Assembly: GCA_024409145.1 (NCBI GenBank)
Contig: JAKSUF010000119.1
Coordinates: 1-5,383, forward strand
Length of the DNA stretch: 5,383 nucleotides
Source: an archaeon
Lineage (GTDB): Archaea > Methanobacteriota > Methanobacteria > Methanobacteriales > Methanobacteriaceae
Direction: 5' to 3'
The notes under the pieces are model-generated. The model saw only the letters and a program-made list of their open reading frames with translations, was not told where the DNA came from and made no database searches. Shown one piece after another: positions 1 to 5,250 of the stretch. The position numbers and the translations under genes are program-made. Within the stretch, counting starts at the first letter, position 1. Each line of letters starts with the position of its first letter.

Positions 1-24
1 TAATTAATTATTAATATATTATAA

Positions 25-40
25 AATTATCATGATAATT
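25..40. repeat. Perfect 16-bp palindrome upstream of the DUF35 gene
   Basis: The sequence AATTATCATGATAATT reads the same on both strands, with two 8-base arms and no spacer. It lies 80 bp before the DUF35 start, in a stretch made almost entirely of A and T. It could be an operator for a dimeric regulator or part of the 3' end signal of a gene left of the window. In DNA this AT-rich, short palindromes arise easily by chance, so only the symmetry is certain. Confidence 0.4.
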
Positions 41-52
41 AAAAAAATTAAT

Positions 53-80
53 TTTATATTAATTAATTTCATATAAATTA
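53..80 (+). promoter_or_regulatory. Candidate archaeal TATA region for the DUF35 gene
   Basis: Two TATA-like stretches occur here, TTTATATTAATT at 53-64 and CATATAAATT at 70-79. Initiation about 25 bases downstream of the second would fall near base 100 and leave a leader of about 20 bases containing the Shine-Dalgarno. The whole region is AT-rich, so the exact box cannot be fixed by eye. A 12-base direct repeat (AAATTAATTTTA at 45-56 and 75-86) brackets the area. Confidence 0.3.
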
Positions 81-108
81 ATTTTATCTGATTGTTAAAA
101 TCTTATTT

Positions 109-114
109 AGGAGG
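109..114 (+). promoter_or_regulatory. Strong ribosome binding site of the DUF35 gene
   Basis: AGGAGG sits six bases before the ATG at 121. It is the strongest Shine-Dalgarno in the window and supports both the chosen start codon and a leadered transcript for this gene. Confidence 0.85.
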
Positions 115-120
115 AATTTA

Positions 121-519
121 ATGTCTGATACTGTAAGAACCTGGCGTCATATCCAACAAAGATATAATCTTATTGGAACAAAATGTAATACTTGTGGTAA
201 TGTATTTTTCCCATCAAGAGTAATCTGTCCGGATTGTAGGAGAAAAGGAGATTTAGAACCTATTCAATTCTCAGGTAAAGGAAAAATATTTACTTATTCA
301 ATTATTAGAACTCCAACTTCTGATTTCAAAAAAATTGCACCTTATGCTGTAGCTATTATTGAACTTGAAGAAGGAGCAAAAGTTACTGCTCAAATCGTTG
401 ATGCAGATGTTGAAGATATTGAAATTGGAGACCCTGTTGAAATGGTATTTAGAAGAATTAGAGAAGATGGAGATGATGGAGTAATTTCCTACGGTTTCAA
501 ATTTAAAATCGTAAAATAA
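121..519 (+). CDS. DUF35 zinc-ribbon/OB-fold protein, scaffold of the thiolase/HMG-CoA synthase complex
   Basis: The 132-residue protein has the two-part DUF35 build. An N-terminal rubredoxin-like zinc ribbon carries Cys22, Cys25, Cys36 and Cys39 in the pattern CxxCGxxxFPxR..CPxC. A beta-rich OB-fold follows from about residue 50 to 130. In archaea, proteins of this family bridge acetoacetyl-CoA thiolase and HMG-CoA synthase, so that the intermediate is channelled in the first steps of the mevalonate route to isoprenoid lipids. The N-terminal stretch RTWRHIQQRYNLIGTKC fits that archaeal subgroup. The usual partners would be expected just left of the window. The gap of at least 120 bp before this gene, with its own strong ribosome site, suggests it may have its own promoter rather than being tightly coupled to them. 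Length and all four cysteines are intact. The family call is firm; the complex role rests on family knowledge. Confidence 0.88.
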   Translation: MSDTVRTWRHIQQRYNLIGTKCNTCGNVFFPSRVICPDCRRKGDLEPIQFSGKGKIFTYSIIRTPTSDFKKIAPYAVAIIELEEGAKVTAQIVDADVEDIEIGDPVEMVFRRIREDGDDGVISYGFKFKIVK

Positions 520-544
520 TTCTAATTCTAAATTATTTTAATAT

Positions 545-644
545 CTTAGATTAATTATTAGGTAATATTTTTTTATTTCTAATAATTTTTATTACTTAGA
601 TTAATTATTAGGTAATATTTTTTTATTTCTAATAATTTTTATTA
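545..644. repeat. Perfect tandem duplication of a 50-bp unit
   Basis: Bases 545-594 and 595-644 are identical over all 50 positions, and the match stops at both outer edges. Each unit starts with CTTAGATTAATTATTAGG and contains an inverted repeat. The array begins 25 bp after the DUF35 stop codon. The perfect identity suggests a recent slippage or duplication event, or ongoing homogenisation. There is no spacer, so this is not a CRISPR array. Confidence 0.95.
553..640 (+). terminator. Doubled hairpin and T-rich terminator after the DUF35 gene
   Basis: In each 50-bp unit AATTATTAG (553-561 and 603-611) can pair with CTAATAATT (579-587 and 629-637). A second short stem, AATA with TATT (564-567 with 574-577), lies inside the loop around six T residues. 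T-runs occur both inside the loop and just after the stem. Archaeal transcription ends mainly at T-rich tracts, so two consecutive copies would give a tandem terminator. The stems have one G-C pair each and are thermodynamically weak, so the T-runs may matter more than the hairpins. Confidence 0.55.
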
Positions 645-650
645 TAAAAT
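641..650 (+). promoter_or_regulatory. Candidate TATA box for the chelatase gene
   Basis: ATTATAAAAT lies about 55 bases before the ATG at 700. It would place initiation near 670 and give a leader of about 30 bases. The only ribosome-site candidate in that leader is the weak GTGGTAGA at 688-695. Other AT-rich stretches nearby could serve equally well. Confidence 0.3.
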
Positions 651-699
651 TCTTTAACTAATTTTTATTATTTTAATTTTATTTAGTGTGGTAGATTAA

Positions 700-1683
700 A
701 TGGAAAATAAACTAGACTTCTCTAAATATGCTGATGATACAGCAGTTTTACTTGTATCTCATGGAAGTAGTCTTCCTTATGCAAAAAATACTTTTAATGA
801 TATTTGCAAAAAATTTGTAGAAGCTACTGGATTAAATACTGAAGTAGGTTATATGAAAGTTGCAGAACCTCTTCTTCCAGAAGCAATTGATCTTTTAAAA
901 GAAGCTACTCCTAATTTAAAACGTATTATTGCACTTCCAGTATTTTTAGCTGCTGGAATTCATACTAATATTGATATTCCAACTATTTTGGGGATTGGTG
1001 CTAAAGAAGTAGATCCAAGACAACCTGATGGAATTTATCCAGAAGGTCACTATCTTTATGGTCTTGAAGATATTGATTTTGATGGTGAACTTAAATATCT
1101 TAATCCTATTGGACCAAGTCCAAAACTTTTAGAAATTATTGATAAAAGAATCGAAGATGCTCTTAATGAATCTAAATTAGAAGATGCTAAAACTGGTGTT
1201 TTACTTGTATCTCATGGAAGTAGATTAGGTTATAATAAAGAATTTATCTCTACTTTACATGGTTTATTTGCTGAAAAATCAGAATATCCTTCTAACTTTG
1301 GTTTTATGGAACTTGTAGAACCTAATATTCCTACTTCTATTAATAAACTTGTTAGTGAAAATGAGATTGATAGATTAATAGTTGTTCCTGTATTTTTAGC
1401 TCCTGGAGTTCATACTACTCGTGATATTCCAACTATTTTAGGTCTTATTGAAGATGATGGCAAAGGACATCATCATCATGATCATGACCACAGTCACTCT
1501 CATGAACATGGTCATAGTCATGGTCACGAACACTCTCATGATCACGGGCATCATCACCATCATCATGGACATGGTGATGAAAAAATGGAATTTGATGGAG
1601 AAGTTTTATATCCTGAACCAATTTGTGATGATGATATCTTAATTGAAATCTTAGAACAAATGGTTTTCGATGCTTTAGAATAA
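700..1683 (+). CDS. cfbA: Sirohydrochlorin cobalt/nickel chelatase with two fused CfbA/CbiX domains and a His-rich loop
   Basis: This is a class II chelatase that would insert Ni2+ (for coenzyme F430) or Co2+ (for cobamides) into sirohydrochlorin in the cytoplasm. Archaeal CfbA/CbiXS is usually about 120-145 residues and works as a homodimer; this protein has 327 residues and holds two copies in tandem. Copy one spans roughly residues 14-155, with VLLVSHGSS (His21) and PVFLAAGIHTNIDIP (His88). Copy two spans roughly 165-327, with VLLVSHGSR (His172) and PVFLAPGVHTTRDIP (His238). Both metal-site histidines are kept in each copy. A 36-residue tract at 257-292, 22 of them His, interrupts only the second copy; the first has an ordinary loop there. 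Such His-rich regions are known in CbiX/CfbA proteins and may hold or deliver metal. The gene is probably monocistronic, with hairpin signals on both sides. The ATG is preceded only by a weak ribosome site. The chelatase call is firm; the metal preference cannot be read from the sequence. Confidence 0.9.
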   Translation: MENKLDFSKYADDTAVLLVSHGSSLPYAKNTFNDICKKFVEATGLNTEVGYMKVAEPLLPEAIDLLKEATPNLKRIIALPVFLAAGIHTNIDIPTILGIGAKEVDPRQPDGIYPEGHYLYGLEDIDFDGELKYLNPIGPSPKLLEIIDKRIEDALNESKLEDAKTGVLLVSHGSRLGYNKEFISTLHGLFAEKSEYPSNFGFMELVEPNIPTSINKLVSENEIDRLIVVPVFLAPGVHTTRDIPTILGLIEDDGKGHHHHDHDHSHSHEHGHSHGHEHSHDHGHHHHHHGHGDEKMEFDGEVLYPEPICDDDILIEILEQMVFDALE

Positions 1684-1720
1684 TTATTCATTTTTGAATA
1701 GTTATTTTATTTTTCTTTTT
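1682..1720 (+). terminator. Hairpin plus T-rich tail after the chelatase gene
   Basis: Bases 1682-1690 can pair with 1695-1703 around a TTTT loop: nine pairs, one of them a U-G wobble. The stem starts inside the TAA stop codon at 1681-1683. A T-rich tail follows at 1704-1720, ending in seven consecutive Ts. This should separate the chelatase transcript from thiL. Confidence 0.65.
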
Positions 1721-1770
1721 TTAAAATTTTTTAATATTCTTTATTATTAATTATTTTCTAATTTTAACTA

Positions 1771-1790
1771 AATTTATTATATTATAAAAA
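1771..1790 (+). promoter_or_regulatory. Candidate TATA box for a leaderless thiL transcript
   Basis: AATTTATTATATTATAAAAA lies 14-33 bases before the thiL ATG at 1804, and no Shine-Dalgarno is visible in between (AACAAATATTTTATT at 1789-1803). A TATA box about 25 bases before the start codon fits transcription beginning at or close to the ATG, which is common in archaea. The box choice is approximate because of the base composition. Confidence 0.4.
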
Positions 1791-1803
1791 CAAATATTTT
1801 ATT

Positions 1804-3003
1804 ATGAATAAAACTTCTTTTAAAGTTTCTGATTTAGGTGAAAAAGAATTAATTGATAGGATTATTTCAAGAAATTCTAAATGTTCTTTTTCTAATAATT
1901 TCGATTTTAATGATTTTAAAACTAATATTGGTGATGATTCAGCTCTTATTAATCATAATTTAGCTAATGACTCTTATATTGTTGCTTCATCTGATATGTT
2001 AATCCAATCTACTCATTTTCCTAAAGATATGAGTTACTATCAGATGGGTTATAAATCTGTTGTTGTTAATGTAAGTGACCTTGCAGCTATGGGAGCAAAA
2101 CCTATTGGATTTTTATTGAATTTAGCTATTCCTAATGATTTGAATTTGGATGATTTTGATGAGTTAATTTGTGGTGTTACTTCTGCATGTGCAGATTATC
2201 ATATTCCTTTAGTAGGTGGAGATACAAATGAAGCTAATGAGATTATAATCTCTGCTACTGCTATGGGTAGTGTTCAGAAAGATGAAGTTTTAATGAAGTA
2301 TGGTTTTAATCCAGGGGACTTAATTTGTATCACTGGTGAAATTGGTCTTGCAGCATTAGGATTTGAAATTTTATGTAATGATAAAAATCTTGAAATAGCT
2401 AAAAGTATTGATTCTTCTTTTGTTGATTTGGCTCTTTTTAAATCTTTAAAGCCTAAAGCCTGTCTTAAAGAATCTTTTATTCTTAGTAAATATAATTATA
2501 ATTTAAGTTCTAAGGATAATTGTAATATTAACTCTAGAATTGCTTGTACTGATATTACTGATGGTGTTGCAAGTGAGTTATATGAAATTTTAAAAGCAGA
2601 TAAACAGTATTATCTTAATAATATTAATAATACTAATAAGGTTCCTAAGGTTTCTAATGAATTTAATTTGGAAGATGCTAGTAACTGCTGTCGAGATTCA
2701 TTTGAACCTTACTCTAAGGGAATTCTCTTATATGAAGATAAACTTCCTATTGAAGATGAATTTAAAGAAATATCTAGTGCTATTGGTTCTAATTATTTTG
2801 ACTTGATTTTCCATGTAGGGGAGGATTTTGAACTTTTATTTACTATTCCAAAAGAAATCGCTGATAGTTTAAAAGAAGATTTAGATTTCTTTGTTATTGG
2901 TGAAGTTATAAATTCAGAGGATAATTCTGTTGAACTTTTAGATTCTGAAGGTAAAACTGTTGTTATTAAATCTAAAGGTTATGAACATTTAAGTAGTTAT
3001 TAG
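1804..3003 (+). CDS. thiL: Thiamine-monophosphate kinase
   Basis: ThiL phosphorylates thiamine monophosphate with ATP to give thiamine diphosphate, the last step of coenzyme synthesis in the cytoplasm. It belongs to the PurM/HypE/SelD ATP-binding superfamily. Family motifs appear in order: the N-terminal SDLGEKELIDRI (9-20), the metal/ATP motif GDDSA (43-47), SSDMLIQSTHF (62-72, with Asp64 and His71), NVSDLAAMGAKP (89-100), GGDTN (138-142), TDITDG (249-254) and GEDFELLF (339-346). At 399 residues it is about 70 longer than typical ThiL. The excess lies mainly in a short insertion around 226-245 and an Asn/Ser/Asp-rich one around 269-305; the catalytic motifs are untouched. The start is the first ATG before the family N-terminus, with no ribosome site, so translation is probably leaderless. 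The next gene follows after 37 bp in the same direction. The assignment over HypE or SelD rests on the N-terminal and GDDSA/SDM motifs. Confidence 0.9.
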   Translation: MNKTSFKVSDLGEKELIDRIISRNSKCSFSNNFDFNDFKTNIGDDSALINHNLANDSYIVASSDMLIQSTHFPKDMSYYQMGYKSVVVNVSDLAAMGAKPIGFLLNLAIPNDLNLDDFDELICGVTSACADYHIPLVGGDTNEANEIIISATAMGSVQKDEVLMKYGFNPGDLICITGEIGLAALGFEILCNDKNLEIAKSIDSSFVDLALFKSLKPKACLKESFILSKYNYNLSSKDNCNINSRIACTDITDGVASELYEILKADKQYYLNNINNTNKVPKVSNEFNLEDASNCCRDSFEPYSKGILLYEDKLPIEDEFKEISSAIGSNYFDLIFHVGEDFELLFTIPKEIADSLKEDLDFFVIGEVINSEDNSVELLDSEGKTVVIKSKGYEHLSSY

Positions 3004-3029
3004 TTATTAGTAATTAATTCTTATAAATC

Positions 3030-3037
3030 AAGGTGAT
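3030..3037 (+). promoter_or_regulatory. GGTGAT-type ribosome binding site of amrS
   Basis: AAGGTGAT ends three bases before the ATG at 3041 and closely matches the archaeal 16S rRNA complement. Its presence in a gap of only 37 bp, which has no obvious terminator, supports internal translation initiation on a shared thiL-amrS message. Confidence 0.75.
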
Positions 3038-3040
3038 TTT

Positions 3041-4066
3041 ATGGATTCTCTTTATGAAGCAAGTTTTTATAAAACATTAGATAATAATCGTGTTCAATGC
3101 AGATTATGTTCTAAATTTTGTAAGATAAATGAAAATAAATATGGTATTTGTAAATCACGGTTTAATAAAGAGGGTAAATTATATCTTGATAATTATCCCA
3201 AAATAGCTAGTTTTAATATTGATCCTATTGAAAAAAAGCCTTTTTATCATTTTTTACCTGGTTCTTCTACTTTTTCAATAGGTGGTTTTGGTTGTAACTT
3301 TTCATGTTTAAACTGTCAGAACTATATGTTAGCAACTAATTCTTATAAAAATATGGAATCAATTAAAATAACTCCAGAAACGATTGTTAAAAATGCAATT
3401 GATAGTGGTTGTAGGTCAATTGCTTGGACCTATAATGAAGCATCTTTGTACTTTGAGTTTGCTCAAGAAACTTCTTTTATTGCTAAAGATTATGATTTAA
3501 AAAATCTTTATATAAGTAATGGTTATATGAGTAATGAATCTTTACTTGAGACTCTAAAATTCATTGATGCATTTAATATCGATTTAAAATCCTTTAATGA
3601 TGATTTTTACAAAAAAATATGTAGTGGATCTTTAGATGTAGTGCTAGATAATTTAAAAACAATTTATAAAGCAAAGAATAAATATGGTACTCATTTAGAA
3701 ATAACTACTCTCTTAATTGATGATTTAAATACTAATAAAGAAGAATTAAATGCTATTTGTGATTTTATTGCTTCTGAATTGGGAAAAGAAGTTCCGATTC
3801 ATTTCTCTAGATTTTTTCCAATGAATAAAATGAATGATAAATCTCCAACTGCTATTTCTACATTGGAATTAGCTAAAGAAATAGCTATTGATAATGGATT
3901 AGAATATGTTTATTTGGGAAATGTTCAAACAGATAAAAATAGCTATTGTCCTAATTGTGGTAATCTTTTAATTAGTAGGTTGACTTATTGTACTCAAGAT
4001 AAAAAAAGAATAAAAGATGGCCATTGTATAAATTGTGGCCATGAATTGAATTTTATTTTAGAGTAG
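3041..4066 (+). CDS. amrS: AmmeMemoRadiSam-system radical SAM protein
   Basis: The 341-residue protein is a radical SAM enzyme related to pyruvate formate-lyase activases and belongs with the AmmeMemoRadiSam group. An N-terminal Cys cluster, Cys20, Cys23, Cys27 and Cys37 in CRLCxxFCxI...YGICKSR, is typical of that group. The [4Fe-4S]/SAM motif is Cys85-x3-Cys89-x2-Cys92 in GCNFSCLNCQN. The TIM-barrel region holds AWTYNEAS and the conserved YISNGYMS. A C-terminal zinc ribbon carries Cys303, Cys306, Cys329 and Cys332, with a further Cys318 between the pairs. The family takes its name from frequent genomic linkage to AMMECR1-like and Memo-like genes; neither is in this window, and the physiological substrate is not established as far as I know. 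The gene lies 37 bp after thiL and is probably co-transcribed; that neighbourhood alone does not prove a link to thiamine. Older annotations would call it a PFL-activating-like protein. Confidence 0.87.
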   Translation: MDSLYEASFYKTLDNNRVQCRLCSKFCKINENKYGICKSRFNKEGKLYLDNYPKIASFNIDPIEKKPFYHFLPGSSTFSIGGFGCNFSCLNCQNYMLATNSYKNMESIKITPETIVKNAIDSGCRSIAWTYNEASLYFEFAQETSFIAKDYDLKNLYISNGYMSNESLLETLKFIDAFNIDLKSFNDDFYKKICSGSLDVVLDNLKTIYKAKNKYGTHLEITTLLIDDLNTNKEELNAICDFIASELGKEVPIHFSRFFPMNKMNDKSPTAISTLELAKEIAIDNGLEYVYLGNVQTDKNSYCPNCGNLLISRLTYCTQDKKRIKDGHCINCGHELNFILE

Positions 4067-4078
4067 TTTATTCTAGTT

Positions 4079-4101
4079 TATTCTAGTTTTAGAATATTTT
4101 T
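4079..4101 (+). terminator. Intrinsic-type terminator of the thiL-amrS transcript
   Basis: TATTCTA at 4079-4085 and TAGAATA at 4090-4096 form a seven-pair stem with a GTTT loop, followed directly by five Ts at 4097-4101. This sits 12 bp after the amrS stop codon. The same hairpin recurs at 4130-4147 but is followed by GGTTTG, so it is a poorer terminator in this direction. Confidence 0.6.
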
Positions 4102-4129
4102 AAAAGGTTTATAATTTATTAGGGTAGTT

Positions 4130-4147
4130 TATTCTAGTTTTAGAATA
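4130..4147. terminator. Second hairpin copy, possible terminator for the minus-strand acyltransferase
   Basis: The stem TATTCTA/TAGAATA with its four-base loop is almost symmetric, so it forms from either strand. For the minus-strand gene it lies 19 bp past the stop codon. No T-run follows on that strand (the next bases read AACTACCC), so efficient termination is doubtful. Confidence 0.3.
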
Positions 4148-4166
4148 GGTTTGAAAAGTTTATAAA

Positions 4167-5195
4167 TTATTTGTATGGATTTGTAATTAGATTATAAATC
4201 CCATCTGTAAATTTATTTAAGTATTTTGTTATTGGATCCCTTGATAATATGAATGCAAGAGTGAAAGCAATTATTAATACAAAAATTAAGAATAAATAAG
4301 GCTGTCCTTTAAATAAATCATAATGTTTTACAAATTTTTTAATTATCTCTGTAATATAAATATGTAATAAATATACTGTCATTGAATTTCTACCTATTTT
4401 AGTTAAGAAAGTTTCTTTATTTGGTACTAACTTATGCAATACTAAAGTAATTCCTATTCCTAATAATATGGCAATTAATCTTTCAATCATTTCGACTAGT
4501 TTAGGTGAGCTATAAGGATATTTCATTTGTATAATACCTTTTGGTAATAAGTAGCTACTTATTCCAATCATAACTAAAACTATGATTAATGAGCAAATTA
4601 ATACTTTTTTATTATTCCATATTTTTAAAAGTCTTTTTAAGATATTATTATTTTTATTTTCTAATTTAAATTTGTAATCTTTATAATAAAATCCTAATAA
4701 AAATACTGGTAAATATGTAAATACTCTTGTTATTCCCATCCAACTTGAGTTAATATTAGTAAATCCAATTAATAAAGATAATATTATACTTATGATAAGA
4801 GGATATTTTAGTTTATCTACTATAGGTAATATTAATTTTATTATAAATAAACTAATTAAAAACCATAATATGACTTCTGGATTAAAGAATAATATTTTTG
4901 AAGATGAATCTCCTAATATAAATATTCTAAATAAAAAATGAATTATACAAAATAACAGATATGGGATTAAAAGCCTTTTAAAAGCTTTTATAGGTTCATC
5001 TGGACCTATTTTAGAAAAATATCCTGAGATAAAAAAGAAAATGGGTAGTCCAATAAAGAACATCATATTTTTTATTGTACTTATACTTGTATATTCAGTT
5101 AAGAAAGCCATATGTATTATGATGATAGTTATTATAGCTATTCCTTTAAGATTATCATAATTGTTTAGTCTCACTTTACTAGATTTTATTTCCAT
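4167..5195 (-). CDS. Membrane acyltransferase, acyltransferase-3 / fucose 4-O-acetylase-like family
   Basis: The 342-residue protein is an integral membrane protein of about ten hydrophobic helices. It resembles acyltransferase family 3 (COG3594-like, NolL/OatA relatives), which moves acetyl or other acyl groups onto sugars of surface or exported glycans. The N-terminal helix carries the typical Asp14 and His28 in YDNLKG...IIIIHM. The segment FFIGLPIFFFISGYF (46-60) matches the conserved SGY loop, and GRNSMTVYLLHIYI near residue 268 matches the last conserved block. A basic, Asn-rich cytoplasmic-looking loop lies around 174-196. The start is supported by the family N-terminus; only a weak GATGAT precedes it. 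It begins 55 bp after the end of another minus-strand gene, so the two are probably co-transcribed. There is no fused SGNH esterase domain. The acceptor glycan is unknown; cell-wall or capsule-like polysaccharide is an inference. Confidence 0.82.
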   Translation of the reverse strand: MEIKSSKVRLNNYDNLKGIAIITIIIIHMAFLTEYTSISTIKNMMFFIGLPIFFFISGYFSKIGPDEPIKAFKRLLIPYLLFCIIHFLFRIFILGDSSSKILFFNPEVILWFLISLFIIKLILPIVDKLKYPLIISIILSLLIGFTNINSSWMGITRVFTYLPVFLLGFYYKDYKFKLENKNNNILKRLLKIWNNKKVLICSLIIVLVMIGISSYLLPKGIIQMKYPYSSPKLVEMIERLIAILLGIGITLVLHKLVPNKETFLTKIGRNSMTVYLLHIYITEIIKKFVKHYDLFKGQPYLFLIFVLIIAFTLAFILSRDPITKYLNKFTDGIYNLITNPYK

Positions 5196-5250
5196 TTTAT
5201 CATCGTTCTATAATCTAATTTATTGGTTTATTGCGTAAAAGTTTATTACT

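Larger units (their letters stand above)
4064..4166. repeat. Imperfect ~51-bp tandem repeat with identical hairpins in a convergent junction
   Basis: TTTATTCTAGTTTTAGAATA occurs at 4077-4096 and again at 4128-4147, a spacing of 51 bp. The following 24 bases are similar but diverged (both include GTTTATAA). A smaller 10-bp tandem repeat, TAGTTTATTC at 4064-4073 and 4074-4083, starts on the amrS stop codon. The repeat fills almost the whole gap between the convergent amrS and acyltransferase genes; nothing else recognisable lies in this stretch. Confidence 0.85.

Noticed and set aside
45..86. Direct repeat AAATTAATTTTA (45-56 and 75-86) as an operator pair.
   Set aside because: Such 12-base matches are expected often in a stretch composed almost only of A and T. 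Without a regulator or conservation it cannot be supported.
545..644. Possible CRISPR array.
   Set aside because: The two 50-bp units abut with no spacer, are too AT-rich and too few, and no cas gene is present.
1448..1642. A 64-codon open frame inside the chelatase gene, rich in Ile and Met.
   Set aside because: It is the shifted reading of the CAT/CAC repeat of the His-rich tract (CATCATCAT read one base later gives ATC and ATG). It has no own ribosome site and lies wholly within a firm gene.
4064..4166. Attachment site or insertion-sequence end at the repeat junction.
   Set aside because: There is no transposase, integrase, tRNA or target duplication nearby, and the repeat is explained by tandem hairpins between convergent genes.
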